Source: Acetofilamentum sp.
Lineage (GTDB): Bacteria; Bacteroidota; Bacteroidia; Bacteroidales; DYOH01
Length of the DNA: 50,016 nt
Direction of reading: 5' to 3'
NCBI GenBank assembly: GCA_020720625.1
Contig: DYOH01000015.1
Span: 1 to 50,016, forward strand
Shown here piece by piece: positions 18,519 through 25,818 of the stretch. The notes beneath the pieces are model-generated. The model was not told where the DNA came from. It did no database searches and saw only the letters and a list, made by a program, of their open reading frames with translations. Both the position numbers and the translations under genes were made by a program. Numbering within the stretch: position 1 is the stretch's first letter; the number at the start of each line of letters is the position of its first letter.

Positions 18519-19820
18519 ATGCGAAATATTTTTATTCTCAGGCACGATAATCCTGATCTATTCATGTCGAAGGTTTTTGAATGGTCGAAACAATTTTCTG
18601 ATATTGCTTTTTATAATAATTCACAATATACTAATCAATGGGCTGATACGGAATTCCACCAAATGCTGGCTGTAGATGCCCTTAATACTATTTCGGCCAA
18701 TGCAAACGGTGCTTTTGAGCAATTGGATAAGTTTGCTAATCAAAACCCTGATTGGATGTTTGGCTATTTGTCGTACGATTTAAAAAACGATTTGGAGCTT
18801 TTACCATCCCAAAACATTGGCACTTTTCGTTGGCCGGAGCTTTATTTCTTTATTCCAAAATTTATTTTTTTTTATAAGAATGATTTAATTGAAATACACA
18901 GTTTTATAGTAGATTGCCAAGATATTATCAATGAAATTGAGCATATTCGCTTTTCTGAAAAATCAATACAAAAAGCCCAATTTCGTGCAAATTTTCGTAA
19001 ATCGGATTATCTTAAAAACGTAGAATTAATAAAGCAACATATCGAAAACGGTGATATTTACGAAATGAATTATTGCGTTGAATTTACTGATTTTCAGGCA
19101 GATATATCTCCTTTCGAAATATATTCCGAATTAATGCAAAATTTTCCGGTACCATTCTCTTCTTTTTTCAAACATCAGAATGCTTATATTATTTCGGCCA
19201 GCCCCGAACGCTTTTTAAAAAAGAAAGGCCAAAAACTGCTTAGTCAGCCTATTAAAGGAACTGCCCAAAGACACCAATCTGCTGCCTACGACGAAATTAT
19301 GAAAACTAATTTGCGCAATAACACTAAAGAAATTGCTGAAAATGTGATGATTGCCGATTTGGTTAGAAACGATCTTTCCCGCGTGGCCGAAAAAGGGAGT
19401 GTAAAAGTGGACGAATTGGCAGGGCTCTACTCCTATCCTACTGTTCATCAATTAATTTCTACGATATCAGCACAGTTAGCTAAGGATAAAACCTGGCTCG
19501 ATGCCATAAAAGCTTGCTTTCCGATGGGCTCCATGACCGGTGCCCCCAAAGTAGCTGCCATGAAGCTTATCGAAAACTTTGAAAATACTAAGCGGGGTGT
19601 TTACTCCGGCGCTTTAGGATATATTTCTCCTGATAGAGATTTCGATTTCAATGTGCTCATCAGAACTGCGCTTTATGATGCCGCTACAAAGCATCTCTCG
19701 GTGATGGTTGGTGGCGCTATTACTGCGCTTTCGATTCCTGGCGAGGAGTTTGAAGAGTGCTTGATTAAAATAAACTTTTGGTTTCGCTTATTAAACACCG
19801 ATGGAGATATTTTCTCCTGA
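18519..19820 (+). CDS. pabB: aminodeoxychorismate synthase component I
   Basis: A 433-residue chorismate-utilising enzyme that makes 4-amino-4-deoxychorismate for folate synthesis. The C-terminal two thirds show SASPERFL, PIKGTAQR, IADLVRNDLSRV and GSMTGAPKVAAMKLIE. Lys246 within PIKGT is the PabB residue; anthranilate synthase has Ala there, which separates the two. The N-terminal part is a shortened version of the usual domain. No glutamine amidotransferase or lyase gene is adjacent. tilS follows after 14 bases. Confidence 0.9.
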   Translation: MRNIFILRHDNPDLFMSKVFEWSKQFSDIAFYNNSQYTNQWADTEFHQMLAVDALNTISANANGAFEQLDKFANQNPDWMFGYLSYDLKNDLELLPSQNIGTFRWPELYFFIPKFIFFYKNDLIEIHSFIVDCQDIINEIEHIRFSEKSIQKAQFRANFRKSDYLKNVELIKQHIENGDIYEMNYCVEFTDFQADISPFEIYSELMQNFPVPFSSFFKHQNAYIISASPERFLKKKGQKLLSQPIKGTAQRHQSAAYDEIMKTNLRNNTKEIAENVMIADLVRNDLSRVAEKGSVKVDELAGLYSYPTVHQLISTISAQLAKDKTWLDAIKACFPMGSMTGAPKVAAMKLIENFENTKRGVYSGALGYISPDRDFDFNVLIRTALYDAATKHLSVMVGGAITALSIPGEEFEECLIKINFWFRLLNTDGDIFS

Positions 19821-19834
19821 TTTTTTTTTCTGAT

Positions 19835-21181
19835 ATGAATGATATAGTTAAGCAATTGCATCTTTTTAATCAGCAGAATGTTTTATTCTGCGCCAAGGAT
19901 CGAATATTACTCGCCATTAGCGGAGGAATGGATTCCATGCTAATGTTTCATTTATTTAAAATAGCCCAAATTCAATTTGGCGTTGCCCACGTAAATTTCC
20001 GGTTAAGGGGAAAAGAATCTGACGATGATGCCAAATTTGTAGAAAAAATAGCACTAAATGCAAATGTGCCCTACTATTCTACTGCTTTTGATACCTTAGC
20101 GTATGCTGCAAGAAACGGATTATCTGTGGAAATGGCAGCCCGGGAACTGCGCTACGCCTGGTTCGAAGAAATCAGGAGCCAAAATAATTTCCAGTTTATT
20201 GCTACAGCACATCATATAAACGATAGTGTTGAAACTTTTTTTCTGAATACGTTGCGCGCCGGCGGAATTAATTCTTTAACTGGTATAGCCGTAAAAAATG
20301 AATATATTATTAGGCCATTGATGTTTTTATCGCGCAAAAGTATTACCGAAATAGTTCAAAGGCAAAAAATAGCTTATCGCAGCGATTATACCAACAACGA
20401 CACTGGTATTGCAAGAAATAAAGTCAGACACCACATAATACCTGAATTCGAAAAACTGATGCCCGAATTTACCGGACAAATATATAAAACAATGTCTTAT
20501 TTAAAACAAGCCAATGATTTTATTGATTATCAACTAGAAAAAATTTTGAAAGCCATTCTTATAGATAAAATCAGCTATCAACAATATAATTTTACGGATT
20601 ATATCATGCATCCGGGTTTCGGGTTTATTCTTCACAAATTGTTTTCGGAAAAAGGTTTCAGTGGTGCTCAGCTCGAACAAATGCAAATGGCCATTTCGGG
20701 ATTAGAATTTGCCCATTTTTCATCAAAAAAATTCGAAATTTATGCCGGAAAAATGCAAATTTTGCTTGAAGAAATAAAAACTACCCAAACAATAATGCCT
20801 GAAATAATTCTTACACAACTTTCAGAACTTAAGCCTTTTTTTCGAGTTTCATATATTCAACAATTTCCGGATAGGAATTATTTTAAATCTCAAGCACCTG
20901 TTGAGTGCCTTATACTTGAAGAATCTCTTCTGTTTCCTTTAAAACTAAGACACTGGAAATCAGGAGATTATTTTATGCCATTTGGAATGAGTGGTATAAA
21001 AAAACTCAGCGATTTTCTCACAGATTTAAAATTAAATCCTATAGAAAAAAAAAGAATTAAAGTGCTAGAAAATGCCAAAGGCGAAATTATGTGGGTAATT
21101 GGTTATCGCACCGACAATAGGTATAAAGTAAATAATAAATTAGGTTCTATTATTAAATTAATTTACAATAATTTAGATTAA
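19835..21181 (+). CDS. tilS: tRNA(Ile)-lysidine synthase
   Basis: A 448-residue N-type ATP pyrophosphatase that adds lysine to C34 of the AUA-reading tRNA(Ile). The PP-loop SGGMDS is at residues 29-34. VAHVNFRLRGKESDDD and ATAHHINDSVETFFLN are the TilS substrate motifs. The C-terminal half contains LRHWKSGDYFMPFGMSGIKK, the TilS C-domain. I choose ATG 19835, which lies after the pabB stop and directly before the conserved start, rather than an upstream in-frame GTG/ATG inside pabB. The gene is essential in most bacteria. Confidence 0.93.
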   Translation: MNDIVKQLHLFNQQNVLFCAKDRILLAISGGMDSMLMFHLFKIAQIQFGVAHVNFRLRGKESDDDAKFVEKIALNANVPYYSTAFDTLAYAARNGLSVEMAARELRYAWFEEIRSQNNFQFIATAHHINDSVETFFLNTLRAGGINSLTGIAVKNEYIIRPLMFLSRKSITEIVQRQKIAYRSDYTNNDTGIARNKVRHHIIPEFEKLMPEFTGQIYKTMSYLKQANDFIDYQLEKILKAILIDKISYQQYNFTDYIMHPGFGFILHKLFSEKGFSGAQLEQMQMAISGLEFAHFSSKKFEIYAGKMQILLEEIKTTQTIMPEIILTQLSELKPFFRVSYIQQFPDRNYFKSQAPVECLILEESLLFPLKLRHWKSGDYFMPFGMSGIKKLSDFLTDLKLNPIEKKRIKVLENAKGEIMWVIGYRTDNRYKVNNKLGSIIKLIYNNLD

Positions 21182-21185
21182 AAAA

Positions 21186-21211
21186 AAACCAAAGTATCAA
21201 ACTCTGGCTTT
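21186..21211. terminator. weak terminator between convergent tilS and aldolase genes
   Basis: AAACCA and AGT pair with ACT and TGG..TTT around an ATCAA loop, with one mismatch and one bulge. Position between two converging genes favours it, but the stem is poor. Confidence 0.35.
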
Positions 21212-21254
21212 AAAATAAAATGTTTGCGTCTTTTCGACAACCCAAGGCGTATAT

Positions 21255-22328
21255 CTAGTTTTTATTAAGTCCGTTCAAATCGTCATAAGCTTGTTTTAGT
21301 CTGTCTATTAAAGATTTTTGTGATTCTCTTATCCAAACTCTCGGATCGTATTTCTTCTTATTAGGTTTATCGTCGCCTTCCGGATTTCCAATCTGACCTT
21401 GCAGATAAGCTTCGTTGCTTACATAATATTTTCTGATTCCATTCCAAAATGCCCATTGGATATCAGTGTCTATGTTCATTTTTATCACACCATAAGAGAT
21501 GGCATTGCGAATATCATTTTGCTCCGATCCCGACCCCCCATGAAAAACAAAATTCACCGGATTAAGTGCGGTATTATACTTTTCCTGAATATAAGATTGA
21601 GAATTTTTAAGAATAATCGGAGATAGCTTTACGTTTCCGGGTTTATAAACTCCGTGTACATTGCCAAAAGAAGCCGCAATGGTAAAACGATGATTTATTT
21701 TGCTCAATTCCGAATAAGCGTAATCAACATCTGCAGGCTGTGTATACAATTTAGAGCTATCAATATCGGTATTGTCCACGCCATCTTCTTCGCCACCAGT
21801 AACACCCAATTCAATTTCAAGAGTCATGCCTAATTTGGTCATCCTTTCAAGGTATTTTTTTGAAATTTCGATGTTTTCTTCCAAGCTCTCTTCCGACAAA
21901 TCTATCATGTGAGAACTAAATAGCGGTTTTCCACTTTGGGTGTAGAATTCTTCACCGGCATCGAGCATACCGTCGATCCAAGTAAGCAATTTTTTTGCAG
22001 CATGATCGGTATGCAAAATAACGGCTACACCATAAAGTGAAGCCATACGATGTACATGGTAAGCTGCGCTAACGGCTCCTGCAATGGCAGCTTTTTCGCC
22101 AGTATTCGACAAACCTTTTCCGGCAAAAAATACTGCTCCACCATTAGATAATTGAATAATCACAGGCGAATTTACTTCGCGCGCTGTTTCTAAAACTGCG
22201 TTTATAGTATCTGTACTAATGACATTTACGGCTGGTATTGCAAAATTATTTGCCTTTGCATAGGCAAAAATTTCCTGAACCTGATCGCCTGACATTACAC
22301 CTGTTCCAACTTTTTCTAAAATTCCCAT
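21255..22328 (-). CDS. fbaA: class II fructose-bisphosphate aldolase
   Basis: A 357-residue zinc aldolase that splits fructose-1,6-bisphosphate to two triose phosphates. AVILHTDHAAKKLL contains the zinc His and catalytic Asp. EIELGVTGGEEDGVDN is the class II-A loop. FGNVHGVYKPGNVKL and FHGGSGS give further metal and phosphate ligands. Length and the DNTDIDSSKLYTQP segment match the FbaA subgroup rather than the shorter class II-B enzymes. It is monocistronic, convergent to tilS, with a -7 box about 25 bases upstream. Confidence 0.93.
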   Translation of the reverse strand: MGILEKVGTGVMSGDQVQEIFAYAKANNFAIPAVNVISTDTINAVLETAREVNSPVIIQLSNGGAVFFAGKGLSNTGEKAAIAGAVSAAYHVHRMASLYGVAVILHTDHAAKKLLTWIDGMLDAGEEFYTQSGKPLFSSHMIDLSEESLEENIEISKKYLERMTKLGMTLEIELGVTGGEEDGVDNTDIDSSKLYTQPADVDYAYSELSKINHRFTIAASFGNVHGVYKPGNVKLSPIILKNSQSYIQEKYNTALNPVNFVFHGGSGSEQNDIRNAISYGVIKMNIDTDIQWAFWNGIRKYYVSNEAYLQGQIGNPEGDDKPNKKKYDPRVWIRESQKSLIDRLKQAYDDLNGLNKN

Positions 22329-22352
22329 TGTTTTTATTGATTAAAGTTTTTA

Positions 22353-22360
22353 CAAAATTA
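22353..22360 (-). promoter_or_regulatory. -7 box of the aldolase promoter
   Basis: The minus strand reads TAATTTTG, an exact TAnnTTTG box, 24 bases before the aldolase ATG. A good -33 element is not visible. Confidence 0.4.
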
Positions 22361-22394
22361 CGAAATCAGCTTAATATATAAAATTATCTGTTGA

Positions 22395-23234
22395 TTATTT
22401 CTCCATTTTCGCTTGGCTTATATGTACAACTCGCTGTGGAAATGGTATTTCAACATTTATTTTATCTAACGTGGGTTTTAAATCATTCATTATACTAAAA
22501 AAAACCGGATAATAATCTTCCGGAACCACCCAAAGCCTGATGCTCAAATTAATAGAACTATCTGCATAAGCCTCTACACCAACAAAAGGAACAGGCTCTG
22601 CCAAAACTCTTTTATCCTTCTTTGCCAATTCAAGAATGGCTTCCCTTGCTTTCTCTATATCTGTATTGTAAGATACTCCAATTGGAATTTCTAATCTTAT
22701 TTTTCCTAAAGTACTAAAATTCTTTATTCTGCCATTCGACAATTCGGCATTTGGAATAATAATGGTTTCGTTTTGAAAGGTGGTAATAACGGTAATAAAT
22801 AATTGCATAGATTTTACATAACCCGTGTGCTCTTTAGTACTAATCAGGTCGCCCACTTTAAATGGTTTTAGCATTAATATAAGTAAACCACCGGCTACAT
22901 TTGCCAGAGTGCCCTGCAAGGCCAAACCAACGGCCAAACCAGCTGTTCCTAAAATAGTTAAAAACGATGCTGTTTGCACCCCCATAATGGCGGCAGCCGT
23001 TATGATGATAATAATTTTGAGCATCCATCCAAGCAAATCTATTACAAAATGGCTTATTGTACCATCAATTTCCTTCTTTCTTGCTCTTTTGTTGAGTACT
23101 TTTATTAAAAGATTAATAATTTTCCATCCAATTAAAAGCAGGATTAGCGCACCCAAAAAACGAGGTAAATAGTTTATGCTTAAATCAATGAGTTTCGCAC
23201 TCAATTGCTCTATTCTATTAATATCCATCTCCAT
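22395..23234 (-). CDS. small-conductance mechanosensitive channel (MscS family)
   Basis: A 279-residue membrane channel that opens on hypo-osmotic shock. It has three hydrophobic segments at about 18-40, 60-90 and 95-120. The third holds GLAVGLALQGTLANVAGGLL, the pore-lining Gly/Ala pattern of MscS. LKPFKVGDLIS begins the cytoplasmic beta domain, and ETIIIPNAELSNGRIKNFS is the family's conserved loop. I choose ATG 23234, because an upstream in-frame start is only a TTG. It overlaps the 3' end of the PTPS gene by 17 bases, so the two may be coupled. Confidence 0.9.
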   Translation of the reverse strand: MEMDINRIEQLSAKLIDLSINYLPRFLGALILLLIGWKIINLLIKVLNKRARKKEIDGTISHFVIDLLGWMLKIIIIITAAAIMGVQTASFLTILGTAGLAVGLALQGTLANVAGGLLILMLKPFKVGDLISTKEHTGYVKSMQLFITVITTFQNETIIIPNAELSNGRIKNFSTLGKIRLEIPIGVSYNTDIEKAREAILELAKKDKRVLAEPVPFVGVEAYADSSINLSIRLWVVPEDYYPVFFSIMNDLKPTLDKINVEIPFPQRVVHISQAKMEK

Positions 23235-23637
23235 AGTATTCCACAAAATTATTCTCCGTTTCGAATAGTTTTACACAATGCAATTGTACGCCTAATTTCA
23301 CAATTTCGGGCAGCAACTCTTCCCAAATGGCAATTGCCAAATTTTCGCTGGAAGCTAATTTCCCTTGCATAAAATCAACTTCGATGTTTATGTTTTTATG
23401 ATCTACTTTTTGTATAATTTTTGTTTGAATGATTCTACTTAATTCTTTCAAGTTGAGCACAAAACCAGTTTCAGGATTAAGTTTTCCTTTCACCGTTACA
23501 AATAATTCGTAATTATGCCCATGCCAATTTGGATTTGAGCATTTGCCAAATATTTCTAAATTTTTTTCATCATCCCACTCACTTCTAAATAGCCTATGGG
23601 CAGCATTAAATCTTTCTCTTCGTGTAATATGTACCAT
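23218..23637 (-). CDS. 6-pyruvoyl-tetrahydropterin synthase / QueD family enzyme
   Basis: A 139-residue T-fold enzyme acting on dihydroneopterin triphosphate. Zinc ligands are His14 (FNAAHRLF) and His39/His41 (WHGHNY). The catalytic Cys33 lies in GKCSNPN. VDHKNI and the C-terminal LFETENNFVEY complete the active site. The CSNPNWHGHNY form and the TGFVLNL segment resemble eukaryotic-type PTPS more than E. coli QueD. It may therefore feed queuosine synthesis (QueD) or tetrahydropterin. I start at ATG 23637; the codon three positions upstream is TTG. Confidence 0.87.
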   Translation of the reverse strand: MVHITRRERFNAAHRLFRSEWDDEKNLEIFGKCSNPNWHGHNYELFVTVKGKLNPETGFVLNLKELSRIIQTKIIQKVDHKNINIEVDFMQGKLASSENLAIAIWEELLPEIVKLGVQLHCVKLFETENNFVEYYGDGY

Positions 23638-23657
23638 AAATAGCAAATATAGTTTTA

Positions 23658-24461
23658 TTAATCTGTAAGTCTCTTTGCCAACTGCTTAAAATCATTCAAT
23701 CGAATTACATCGTCAGAATTTTGTACTATATATAAGGTATAATTTTTTTGTGCTTTAGATAAAACCGTAAATTCCCGATTTTCCAATTCTTGTCTTACAA
23801 GTATTTCGGGAATTATACACTTAAAAGCACCAAATCTAACGCTGTGTAATACAGCGCTAAGTTTCGAAAACACAATTTTATTATGTGTAATTAACTCTGA
23901 TGAATTTTCTGTTACGAAAGATACTAATTCTAATTGATCTTTCGCAAATAAATGCCTAGTGGCGCAAATTTCAGAGAACTCACTTTTTACAAGCACTTCG
24001 GAATGCAAATCCAACAACGAAACCGGAATTTCGCTTAAGGCTAAATCTATTTCATTTTGCCTTAGCATATTCTCAATTTCGCTATGGCTAATGTTTATTT
24101 CGTTAAGTTCAAATGGAAAGTATTTACCACTTGTTACTAAATTGGCCAAAAATAAACTACTCATTTCAGAAGTTGTGCCAATATTCAGGAAACGCTTCAG
24201 TTGAGAAAGCTTTTGCAGGTCGGCATTTAAAAGTTCGTATTTTTCAATTATTTCAGATGCATATTGAAAAAGAATCTTTCCAGCCCAGGTGAGCTCAATA
24301 TTATTACCAATCCTTTGAAAAAGGGCCGTTTGATAATGCTCTTCTAATGCCTTTATATGCTTAGTTACTGCTGGTTGCGAAACAGAGAGCAGTTCGGCAG
24401 CCTTGGTAAAACTAAGCTCTTTGGCTGTAGTAAAAAATACTTCTAATCGGAAATTTATCAT
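23658..24461 (-). CDS. LysR-family transcriptional regulator
   Basis: A 267-residue regulator with an N-terminal winged helix-turn-helix, LSFTKAAELLSVSQPAVTKH at about 16-35, followed by the usual linker helix. The C-terminal effector domain is short and divergent compared with the usual roughly 300-residue LysR proteins. No inducer can be inferred. It is transcribed away from the lipoprotein hydrolase gene, from which its start is 88 bases. LysR proteins often control the divergent neighbour, so that gene is the first candidate target. Confidence 0.87.
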   Translation of the reverse strand: MINFRLEVFFTTAKELSFTKAAELLSVSQPAVTKHIKALEEHYQTALFQRIGNNIELTWAGKILFQYASEIIEKYELLNADLQKLSQLKRFLNIGTTSEMSSLFLANLVTSGKYFPFELNEINISHSEIENMLRQNEIDLALSEIPVSLLDLHSEVLVKSEFSEICATRHLFAKDQLELVSFVTENSSELITHNKIVFSKLSAVLHSVRFGAFKCIIPEILVRQELENREFTVLSKAQKNYTLYIVQNSDDVIRLNDFKQLAKRLTD

Positions 24462-24549
24462 GATAATAAAAAATCTGCATAAATTTTGGTCTAAAATTAA
24501 CCAAATAATAAATATTTATGTAATTTTATTTTTTACAAAATTTAAAACC

Positions 24550-25758
24550 ATGAAAAATAGATTTCTTATCTGGAGTGTTTTGTTCTTGTTTGTAATTAGT
24601 GCATGTAAAAATAATGAAGAAGAACAACTTGTCCCTCAGCGTGGAGCGATTCTGAGCTATTCCGTTGTTGGAAGCTACTCGGCAGTAACCTTAGAATCGC
24701 TTTTTGCTGGATATTTGGGCGAGCAGGCCGGTGGTGCATTGAGTTATGAATTTGATATAAGCTTATATAGTGTAAAATACCAAACTATTGATGCTCATGA
24801 AAACTTAGTGCAAGCCTCCGGATTGCTTGTAATTCCGAATAGCTCCACAGCAAAACCACTGCTAACTTTTGCACACGGAACCATGCTCAACAGCAATAAT
24901 GTGCCATCAAAAGCCGGAAGTGGTCGCGAAGCCGGGCTATTGTTTGCTACCGAAGGATATGTTACGGTATTGCCCGATTTTCTAGGCTTGGGTTCCAGCG
25001 AAGGTCTGCACCCATTTATTCATGCCGAAACCGAAGCTACAGCAACCATCGATATGCTTCGGGCAGTTCGAAATCTTGCATCAGAAATCAATCTAAGCTT
25101 AAGCGACCAGCTTTTTATAACCGGATATTCACAAGGCGGCCATGTGGCCATGGCTACCCATAAGTATATTCAGGAAGAATATTCTTCGGAATTTACCGTT
25201 ACCGCTTCTGCACCACTGGCAGGCCCTTACGATGTTTCAGGCATTATGCTCGACACACTATTGCTCCAAAAGCCATACATCGAACCAGCATTTTTGCCTT
25301 ACCTGCTTTTTGCCTACAACGATGTGTATAAGCTTTATGATGATATCAATTCTATCTTTGCAGCACCATATAATACTACCATAAAAAATTATATTTTCCC
25401 GGGCACAAGCTTTGAACTAAGTCAACTTTCGGCCACATTGCCCGAATCCCGAATCCCAACAGACATTTTAAGTCGCGAAGTTTATCAGGATATTATAGAT
25501 GATATGCAACATCCAATAAGAGAAGCATTGGCAAAAAATAATTTATACGATTGGAAACCAGAAGCTCCCATCTATTTAGTACATTGTGGTGGCGATGTAA
25601 CTGTACCAATGTCGAATTCAGAAAAAGCTTATGATTATTTTAAAAGAAACGGAGCATCAAATGTGCAATTTGTAAACCCATCCAACGAACTGGACCACAT
25701 TGGCTGTGTGGTTCCTTCGATGCTTTTGGCATTACAATGGTTTAATTCTTTTAAATAA
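24550..25758 (+). CDS. secreted lipoprotein of the alpha/beta hydrolase fold (lipase/esterase-like)
   Basis: A 402-residue lipoprotein. Residues 1-18 form a signal peptide ending in the lipobox ISAC with Cys19, followed by KNNEEE. An acidic run just after the Cys is the form of Bacteroidota surface-export signals, so it may sit on the cell surface. The hydrolase has the oxyanion segment FAHGTM, the nucleophile elbow GYSQGG with Ser194, the acid in VHCGGDVTVP and the His in ELDHIGC. This resembles secretory lipase or esterase families; the substrate is unknown. I start at ATG 24550, because the reading frame upstream overlaps the divergent LysR gene. Confidence 0.85.
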   Translation: MKNRFLIWSVLFLFVISACKNNEEEQLVPQRGAILSYSVVGSYSAVTLESLFAGYLGEQAGGALSYEFDISLYSVKYQTIDAHENLVQASGLLVIPNSSTAKPLLTFAHGTMLNSNNVPSKAGSGREAGLLFATEGYVTVLPDFLGLGSSEGLHPFIHAETEATATIDMLRAVRNLASEINLSLSDQLFITGYSQGGHVAMATHKYIQEEYSSEFTVTASAPLAGPYDVSGIMLDTLLLQKPYIEPAFLPYLLFAYNDVYKLYDDINSIFAAPYNTTIKNYIFPGTSFELSQLSATLPESRIPTDILSREVYQDIIDDMQHPIREALAKNNLYDWKPEAPIYLVHCGGDVTVPMSNSEKAYDYFKRNGASNVQFVNPSNELDHIGCVVPSMLLALQWFNSFK

Positions 25759-25818
25759 GGTTTGAATATTCATATTTTTTTTATAAATTGCTAATGGTTT
25801 ACCATAATCAAATTAAGT

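Noticed and set aside
18519-19820. Anthranilate synthase (TrpE)
   Set aside because: The PIKGT motif with Lys246 marks aminodeoxychorismate synthase, and no trp genes are near.
24403-24549. N-terminal extension of the lipoprotein hydrolase
   Set aside because: It overlaps the divergent LysR gene and would bury the signal peptide; ATG 24550 gives a standard lipoprotein start.
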